NCBI GenBank assembly: GCA_910587095.1
Contig: CAJUMJ010000019.1
Span: 160,276 to 224,275 of the forward strand
DNA: 64,000 bases
DNA from: an uncultured Lachnospiraceae bacterium
GTDB taxonomy: Bacteria; Bacillota; Clostridia; Lachnospirales; Lachnospiraceae
Direction: 5' to 3'
The stretch's first letter is position 1. Each line of letters opens with the position of its first letter. Below, in pieces: positions 59,360 through 64,000 of this stretch. The position numbers were made by a program, and so were the translations under genes. The notes under the pieces were generated by a model. That model had not been told where the DNA came from, ran no database searches, and worked only from the letters and a program-made list of their open reading frames with translations.

Positions 59360-59663
59360 CCTCTTATGATCCGACCTGTGCCGGCATGCCGTCTTAACAG
59401 TTGATTCTTAAACCGACGGTATTATATCACATTTTTATTTTTAGTGGAAGAATAATTTTATTTTTCGGATGTGGGCGGATTTAGAGTGGATTCAGGAAGA
59501 AAATTCAATTTGATTATTCCAAAATGTCATGAGATATGCTATAATATCAGCTTGTATCAAACTCTTTTTTGGGAAATACAGAATAAAGTTGATTTAATTG
59601 AAAAATATAGAGAAAGGAAGAAATCTTTGAAAATCAAGGTTTTCTGAGTAGGTAAGATATATT
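59360..59663. other. Divergent promoter region of the small exported gene and ychF
   Basis: Minus strand: TATAAT (complement of 59421-59426) with a weak -35 region. Plus strand: extended -10 TGCTATAAT (59537-59545) for ychF. The rest is AT-rich and holds no gene. The ychF start has only a weak ribosome-binding site (GTAGGTAAG). Confidence 0.65.
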
Positions 59664-60761
59664 ATGAAACTAGGAATTGTCGGACTCCCCAATGTGGGAA
59701 AGAGCACCCTTTTTAATTCTTTGACAAAGGCGGGGGCGGAATCCGCAAACTATCCGTTCTGTACTATCGACCCGAACATCGGTATCGTGACAGTGCCGGA
59801 CGAGCGGTTGAAGCTTCTGGGGGATATGTACCATTCCAAGAAGGTGACACCCGCAACCATTGAGTTTGTGGACATTGCCGGACTTGTGAAGGGCGCTTCC
59901 AAGGGAGAAGGGCTCGGCAACCAGTTCCTCAGCAACATCCGTGAGGTGGACGCGATTGTTCATGTGGTGCGTTGCTTCGAGGATTCCAATATCGTCCATG
60001 TGGACGGTTCCATTAACCCGCTCAGGGATATTGAGACGATCAATTTGGAATTAATATTTTCTGATATCGAGATTTTGGAGCGCAGGATGGCCAAGACGGC
60101 AAAAGTCGCTAAAATGGACAAAGCGGCAGGAAAAGAGTACGCGCTCCTGGAACGGCTGAAAGCGCATCTCGAGGACGGAAAGCTTGCAAAAGTGTTCGAG
60201 ACGGAGGATGAGGACGAGTTTGCTCTTCTTACCTCCTACAACCTGCTCACTTACAAGCCTGTGATTTTTGCGGCCAATGTGGCGGAGGACGATCTTGCAG
60301 ATGACGGGGCCGGTAATGAGGGCGTGCGGAAGGTTCAGGCTTTTGCGGCAGAAAATGACAGTGAGGTGTTTGTGATCTGCGCACAGATCGAGCAGGAGAT
60401 CGCGGAGCTGGACGACGAGGAGACAGCTATGTTTTTAGAGGATCTTGGGCTTGAGGAATCAGGTCTGCAGAAGCTGATCCGCGCAAGCTACCGTCTGCTT
60501 GGGCTAATGAGCTTTCTGACAGCGGGAGAGGACGAGACGAGGGCATGGACGATCAAGGTAGGCACAAAAGCGCCGCAGGCGGCCGGTAAGATACATACCG
60601 ATTTCGAGCGGGGATTTATCAAGGCCGAGGTGGTCAATTACAAGGATCTCCTGGAACAAGGTTCCCTTGCGGCAGCCAGAGAGAAGGGACTTGTCGGTAT
60701 GGAAGGAAAAGACTATGTAGTGCAGGACGGCGATGTCATCCTGTTCCGGTTCAACGTGTGA
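59664..60761 (+). CDS. ychF: Ribosome-binding ATPase YchF/Ola1
   Basis: A 365-residue Obg-family P-loop protein that prefers ATP over GTP and acts in translation and stress control. G1 is GLPNVGKSTLFNS, G3 DIAGLVKGASKGEGLGNQFL, the helical domain with coiled-coil is in the middle, and the C-terminal TGS domain starts near GEDETRAWTIKVGTKAPQAA. All typical positions are present. It is followed by a hairpin array instead of a standard terminator. Confidence 0.96.
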   Translation: MKLGIVGLPNVGKSTLFNSLTKAGAESANYPFCTIDPNIGIVTVPDERLKLLGDMYHSKKVTPATIEFVDIAGLVKGASKGEGLGNQFLSNIREVDAIVHVVRCFEDSNIVHVDGSINPLRDIETINLELIFSDIEILERRMAKTAKVAKMDKAAGKEYALLERLKAHLEDGKLAKVFETEDEDEFALLTSYNLLTYKPVIFAANVAEDDLADDGAGNEGVRKVQAFAAENDSEVFVICAQIEQEIAELDDEETAMFLEDLGLEESGLQKLIRASYRLLGLMSFLTAGEDETRAWTIKVGTKAPQAAGKIHTDFERGFIKAEVVNYKDLLEQGSLAAAREKGLVGMEGKDYVVQDGDVILFRFNV

Positions 60762-60763
60762 CA

Positions 60764-60884
60764 GCATTGAGCTGCTGCACCTGCACAGATGTCATATGCG
60801 TGACCGCTCGCGGGCAAAGCATATGACATCTGTGCAGGTATAGGGCGAAAGCCCGACATGAAATAGAATGCGGCAGCATTCTAT
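60764..60884. repeat. Hairpin array with a 21-bp perfect inverted repeat between ychF and lgt
   Basis: A perfect 21-bp inverted repeat (60779-60799 with 60819-60839) encloses a 19-nt loop. Next come GGGC-GAAA-GCCC (60843-60854) and ATAGAATGC-GGCA-GCATTCTAT (60863-60884). CAGCA/TGCTG near 60762-60777 may be a fourth stem. There is no T-run. Confidence 0.85.
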
Positions 60885-60917
60885 GAATGGAAGCGGGCAG
60901 AAAGGAGGAGGTCTGGT

Positions 60918-61823
60918 ATGCAGGATATCATGGGAAACATGGATATTGCTTTTCCGAATTTGGGGATTTATTTAAAGGATGTGCCGAAAGCGTTCTCTGT
61001 CTTTGGCTTTCAGATTGCGCTCTACGGTGTGATCATCGCGGCGGGGGTGTTTGCCGGTGTGCTTATGGCGTCCCACGTGGCCAAACAGGAGGGGCTCGAT
61101 TCTGACTTGATATGGGATTTTGCCATTTACGCGATCATTTTTTCCATCATAGGGGCGAGAATCTATTATGTGGTGTTTCGTTGGGACGCTTATCGGGATA
61201 ATTTCCTGGGTGTGTTTAATCTGCGAAACGGAGGTCTTGCCATTTACGGAGCTGTGATTGCCGCCTTTCTCACGTTGTTTATCTATTGTAAGCGAAAAAA
61301 ATTTGGTTTTTTACAATTTGCTGACATTTGTGTGCCGGGATTGGTGCTTGGTCAGGTAATCGGCAGATGGGGCAATTTCACCAACAGGGAGGTGTTCGGG
61401 GAATACACGGACAGTTTACTGGCTATGCGGCTTCCGATCCAGATGGTAAGGGCAGGAGATATCTCCGAGAGCATTTCCGCCCACATTGTCGAGAGTACGA
61501 ACTACATTCAGGTACATCCCACATTTCTCTACGAGAGTCTGTGGAATCTGGCATTGTTGATGGTAATGCTGTTTTATCGGAAGCATAAGAAATTTGAAGG
61601 AGAACAGTGGTTATTATATTTGGGCGGCTATGGATTGGGCAGAGCATGGATCGAGGGCATACGCACCGACACCCTTTTTATTCCCCACACTACAATCGCG
61701 GTATCCCAGGTGCTTGCGGCAGCCTTGGTGGTGATATCCGTAGTGGCGGACATTCTTGTACGGCGACATTTAAACAAAAACACAACACCCACGGACAGGG
61801 TGGAAAAGACGGACATGGAGTAA
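60918..61823 (+). CDS. lgt: Prolipoprotein diacylglyceryl transferase
   Basis: A 301-residue membrane enzyme that transfers diacylglycerol to the lipobox cysteine of prolipoproteins. Seven helices are expected. The conserved LRNGGLAIYGAVIAA, the Lgt signature GRWGNFTNREVFG and the essential HPTFLYESLWNL region, and GLGRAWIEGIRTD are present. ATG 60918 has AAAGGAGGAGG upstream. The stop lies inside the terminator stem. Confidence 0.95.
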   Translation: MQDIMGNMDIAFPNLGIYLKDVPKAFSVFGFQIALYGVIIAAGVFAGVLMASHVAKQEGLDSDLIWDFAIYAIIFSIIGARIYYVVFRWDAYRDNFLGVFNLRNGGLAIYGAVIAAFLTLFIYCKRKKFGFLQFADICVPGLVLGQVIGRWGNFTNREVFGEYTDSLLAMRLPIQMVRAGDISESISAHIVESTNYIQVHPTFLYESLWNLALLMVMLFYRKHKKFEGEQWLLYLGGYGLGRAWIEGIRTDTLFIPHTTIAVSQVLAAALVVISVVADILVRRHLNKNTTPTDRVEKTDME

Positions 61824-61850
61824 AACTCTTGTGTTCGTCTTTTTTTGTTT
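61805..61850 (+). terminator. Terminator overlapping the lgt stop codon
   Basis: The lgt end from 61805 (AAAGACG, GAGT) pairs with ACTC and CGTCTTT at 61825-61843 around the stop codon, followed by a T-run to 61850. Confidence 0.75.
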
Positions 61851-62396
61851 ATGGGTCGGATAGACCCATGTTGAGCGCATTTCCTTAAACCACCCGTTTG
61901 CAGGCATATGCCTGAAGGATATTCCTTTCCGAAGTCATACGTCAGCAGTCAGTACCGTAAGGCCGATGATGATAGAAGGAATAAATAGAAATTATGTAAT
62001 GATTAAAAATAAAAATTTTCAAAATGGTGAAACATTTTGGTTTTAAGAGGTGTGTTATAAAGTAAGGGTACCCAATAACGATAAGAGAAAGAATCAGCTA
62101 CTTTTTATTTTTAGAAGATATCGACACACAGGAAGAACTAAACAGAAATTTAGAAAAGAATTTGCGTATAGGACAAGCAGCAGGAGGCGCGTGTCCAGAC
62201 ACTGTATCGTATTTAAGTACCAGTTTTGCACATTCCCCTTGCATTCTCCTCCTATATGTTATAGAATTGGGTTAAAAGTGGTGAAAAGTGGAATGAAGTG
62301 GTGTAAAGTGGTGTGCATCTTCCCTTTTCGTGGCAGACCACTTCCTTTTGGAGAAAGCGTAGTGTACGGCGTTACATGCAGGCAGGGTGATTGCAC
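61824..62396. other. Intergenic region between lgt and mraZ
   Basis: It holds the lgt terminator, a small ATGGGTC/GACCCAT hairpin (61853-61871), an AT-rich stretch, a CAAAATG/CATTTTG hairpin (62020-62039) and the mraZ promoter with MraZ boxes (62239-62311). An open stretch without a start codon at about 62074-62275 looks coincidental. No gene is supported. Confidence 0.6.
62239..62311 (+). promoter_or_regulatory. mraZ promoter with four MraZ boxes
   Basis: TTGCAT (62239-62244), a 17-nt spacer and TAGAAT (62262-62267). Four AAGTGG repeats follow at 62276, 62286, 62296 and 62306, exactly 10 bp apart, so all face the same side of the helix. This matches the AAAGTG-type direct repeats known to be bound by MraZ in Mollicutes, and their position over and after the start point predicts autorepression of the division cluster. 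Confidence 0.85.
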
Positions 62397-62828
62397 ATGT
62401 TCATGGGAGAATACAATCACACAATCGATGCAAAAGGCAGGCTGATCATTCCTTCGAAATTCAGAGAGATTCTGGGAGACGTATTTGTTGTGACCAAAGG
62501 TTTGGACGGCTGCCTGTTTGTGTACGATAACGAAGAGTGGAAACGCTTCGAAGAGAAACTCAGAGCCCTGCCTATTACAAACAAAGAAGCCAGACAGTTT
62601 GTACGGTTTTTTCTGGCGGGAGCTGCGGAAGTGGAAGTGGATAAACAAGGGAGAATCCTGCTCCCTAATGTGCTGCGGGAATTTGCGCAGATCAACAAGG
62701 ATGTGGCGCTTTTGGGTGTGGGAAGCAGAATCGAGATTTGGGGCAGAGAACGTTTTGAGGATACGGCGGTCTTTGAGGATATGGATGAGATCGCGGAACA
62801 CATGGCGGAGCTGGGACTTGGGATATGA
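62397..62828 (+). CDS. mraZ: Transcriptional regulator MraZ
   Basis: A 143-residue protein of two AbrB-like SpoVT folds that forms ring-shaped oligomers and controls its own operon. The N-terminal MFMGEYNHTIDAKGRLIIPS and the second-half motif VDKQGRILLPNVLREFA each carry the DxxGR signature. ATG 62397 has AGGGTGA 6 nt upstream. It is the first gene of the division and cell-wall cluster and is preceded by its binding sites. Confidence 0.96.
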   Translation: MFMGEYNHTIDAKGRLIIPSKFREILGDVFVVTKGLDGCLFVYDNEEWKRFEEKLRALPITNKEARQFVRFFLAGAAEVEVDKQGRILLPNVLREFAQINKDVALLGVGSRIEIWGRERFEDTAVFEDMDEIAEHMAELGLGI

Positions 62829-62847
62829 TAGCCTGGGGGCATAATGA

Positions 62848-62898
62848 CATGCCTGCTCGCTCTTGAGGAATTGCGAAGCAACGGAGCAATTCGGGCAT
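62848..62898. repeat. Nested hairpin between mraZ and rsmH
   Basis: GAATTGC (62868-62874) pairs with GCAATTC (62886-62892), enclosed by ATGCC/GGCAT at the outside. It lies upstream of the rsmH ribosome-binding site and may adjust expression of rsmH relative to mraZ. Confidence 0.55.
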
Positions 62899-62918
62899 AT
62901 AGTAAAAGGAAGGGTAGG

Positions 62919-63854
62919 ATGGAGTTTAAGCACACATCGGTGCTCCTCAAGGAAACCATTGAGAATCTGAATATTAAGCCGGAGGGAATCTATCTGGACG
63001 GCACTTTGGGCGGTGGTGGCCATTCCTTTCATGTGGCAGGAAGGCTTACCGGAAAAGGCCGGCTGATCGGGATTGACCAGGACGGGGATGCCATTGCGGC
63101 AGCCGGGGAGAGACTGAAGGTTTATGGAGAACGGATTACACTGATCCGGGATAACTACGTGAATGCATCAGAAATACTTGCGGATATCGGGATTCAGGGG
63201 GTGGACGGCATTCTGCTTGACCTAGGGGTGTCCTCCTACCAGCTTGACAACGAAGAACGGGGATTTTCCTATAAATATGACACTGCTCTTGACATGAGAA
63301 TGGACACAAGACAGGCTTTGAGCGCAAAGGAAATTGTTAACGGATATCCTGAAGCGGAGCTGTACCGGATTCTGAGAGACTATGGGGAGGAGAAATTCGC
63401 CAGGAATATAGCGAAACATATTGTGGCGGCCAGAGCGGACAAGCCTTTGGAGACGACGGGAGAACTCAACGAAATCATAAAGGCATCGATTCCAGCAAAA
63501 ATGCGGGCGGTGGGGGGGCATCCCTCCAAGCGGACCTTTCAGGCGGTCAGAATTGAGTGTAACAGGGAGCTGGAGGTGCTTAAGGATTCGCTTGATGAAC
63601 TGATTGGGCTTCTAAATTCCGGAGGAAGACTCTGCGTGATTACGTTTCATTCCCTGGAAGACCGCATTGTCAAATCCGCTTTCAGGAAAAATGAGAATCC
63701 ATGTACTTGTCCGCCGGATTTTCCGGTGTGTGTGTGCGGGAATGTGTCAAGGGGAATGGTTCTTACGAAAAAACCGATCCTGCCTGACGAACGGGAGAGG
63801 GAGGAAAACAGCCGGGCAAAGAGCGCAAAGCTCCGGGTGTTTGAAAAGATATAA
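62919..63854 (+). CDS. rsmH: 16S rRNA (cytosine-1402 N4) methyltransferase
   Basis: A 311-residue SAM-dependent methyltransferase (MraW). HTSVLLKETIENLNIKPEG, the SAM loop DGTLGGGGHS, DLGVSSYQLDNEERGFSY with MDTRQALSA, and the C-terminal VITFHSLEDRIVK are all present. ATG 62919 has AAGGAAGGG upstream; an earlier in-frame start at 62844 would put repeat-coded residues in front. The rest of the cluster (ftsL and on) should follow beyond the right edge, after a MITE-like copy. Confidence 0.96.
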   Translation: MEFKHTSVLLKETIENLNIKPEGIYLDGTLGGGGHSFHVAGRLTGKGRLIGIDQDGDAIAAAGERLKVYGERITLIRDNYVNASEILADIGIQGVDGILLDLGVSSYQLDNEERGFSYKYDTALDMRMDTRQALSAKEIVNGYPEAELYRILRDYGEEKFARNIAKHIVAARADKPLETTGELNEIIKASIPAKMRAVGGHPSKRTFQAVRIECNRELEVLKDSLDELIGLLNSGGRLCVITFHSLEDRIVKSAFRKNENPCTCPPDFPVCVCGNVSRGMVLTKKPILPDEREREENSRAKSAKLRVFEKI

Positions 63855-63861
63855 AATATAT

Positions 63862-64000
63862 AGGTAATTGCGAAACTCCATTTCATCTGTTAAAGTTGTA
63901 CAAATAGTATAATCAACACAGACGCGCTTTCGCTCCAATCCAAACGTAGTGGTACTAAGGTTCGAAAGAACCTCACCAAGTACCAACAGTTTTAATCCGA
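63862..64000. mobile_element. Family-2 MITE-like element, second copy, cut by right edge
   Basis: Begins AGGTAATTGCGAAACTC (63862-63878), a variant of the terminal repeat of the copy at 28630. From about 63895 on it follows that copy closely (ACAAATAGTATAATCAACNCAGAC, then CGCTTTCGCTCC, GGTACTA, ACCTCNCCAAGTNCC as spaced blocks). It sits directly after rsmH, so it interrupts the start of the division cluster. Its right end lies outside the window. Confidence 0.75.

Noticed and set aside
62050..62445. Open frame and a start-less stretch upstream of mraZ
   Set aside because: The frame overlaps the promoter, MraZ boxes and mraZ itself; the other stretch (62074-62275) has no ATG, GTG or TTG start.

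Overview
The window reads as chromosomal DNA of a motile, spore-former-related Firmicute, most likely family Lachnospiraceae. The inference rests on gene content rather than a database search: a SCIFF peptide with its radical-SAM maturase beside a fused secDF, an oxygen-independent HemZ, a DAP-type MurE (DNPR motif), the classic priA-def-fmt-rsmB-rlmN-stp-prkC-rsgA order, and an mraZ-rsmH start of the division/cell-wall cluster. No tRNA, rRNA, CRISPR array, prophage or transposase gene was found.

Layout. 1-6.8 kb: end of an acyl ligase, two small minus-strand genes that both carry sigma-28-like (motility) promoters, an Rrf2 regulator, and a BlaI-type repressor with an M56 metalloprotease sensor. 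6.9-12.3 kb: MecA adaptor, DEAD-box helicase, YgjP-type metallopeptidase, a 63-residue protein and gpmI. 12.3-24.5 kb: a hybrid histidine kinase, a YtrA-type GntR regulator with an ABC exporter, a second MacB/FtsX-type ABC module with a large exported partner, and an exported four-repeat protein. 24.5-36 kb: enolase, HemZ, class B sortase, an AIM24-family protein, hisS-aspS, an SseB-like protein, a HAD phosphatase and a CBS-domain CNNM protein. 36-42.7 kb: TIGR04086-like membrane protein, SCIFF peptide, maturase, secDF and recJ. 43-55.7 kb: murE-priA-def-fmt, a membrane zinc peptidase, rsmB-rlmN-stp-prkC-rsgA. 55.8-59.4 kb: accessory genes (acyltransferase, cytidylate-kinase-like protein, ion/anion transporter, small exported protein). 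59.6-64 kb: ychF, lgt, mraZ, rsmH.

The genes are mostly housekeeping; the unusual material lies between them. Several intergenic regions are packed with perfect or near-perfect hairpins. Three families can be defined. (1) A modular three-part element, repeated at about 18.9, 42.7 and 49.1-49.4 kb, whose stems differ in sequence between copies but keep their pairing; each of the three sites begins at the TAG stop codon of the upstream gene. (2) A 200-bp element at 28.6 kb with 17-bp terminal inverted repeats and flanking 12-bp direct repeats, with a second copy running off the right edge. (3) An inverted-repeat element of about 70 bp present in opposite orientations between the SCIFF gene and its maturase and after secDF. 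In addition, the enolase ribosome-binding site lies in the 3' arm of a terminator-like hairpin, and four exact 10-bp-spaced MraZ boxes precede mraZ.

Start codons were chosen by ribosome-binding site and family N-termini. Functional names come from recognised motifs; no alignment was run.
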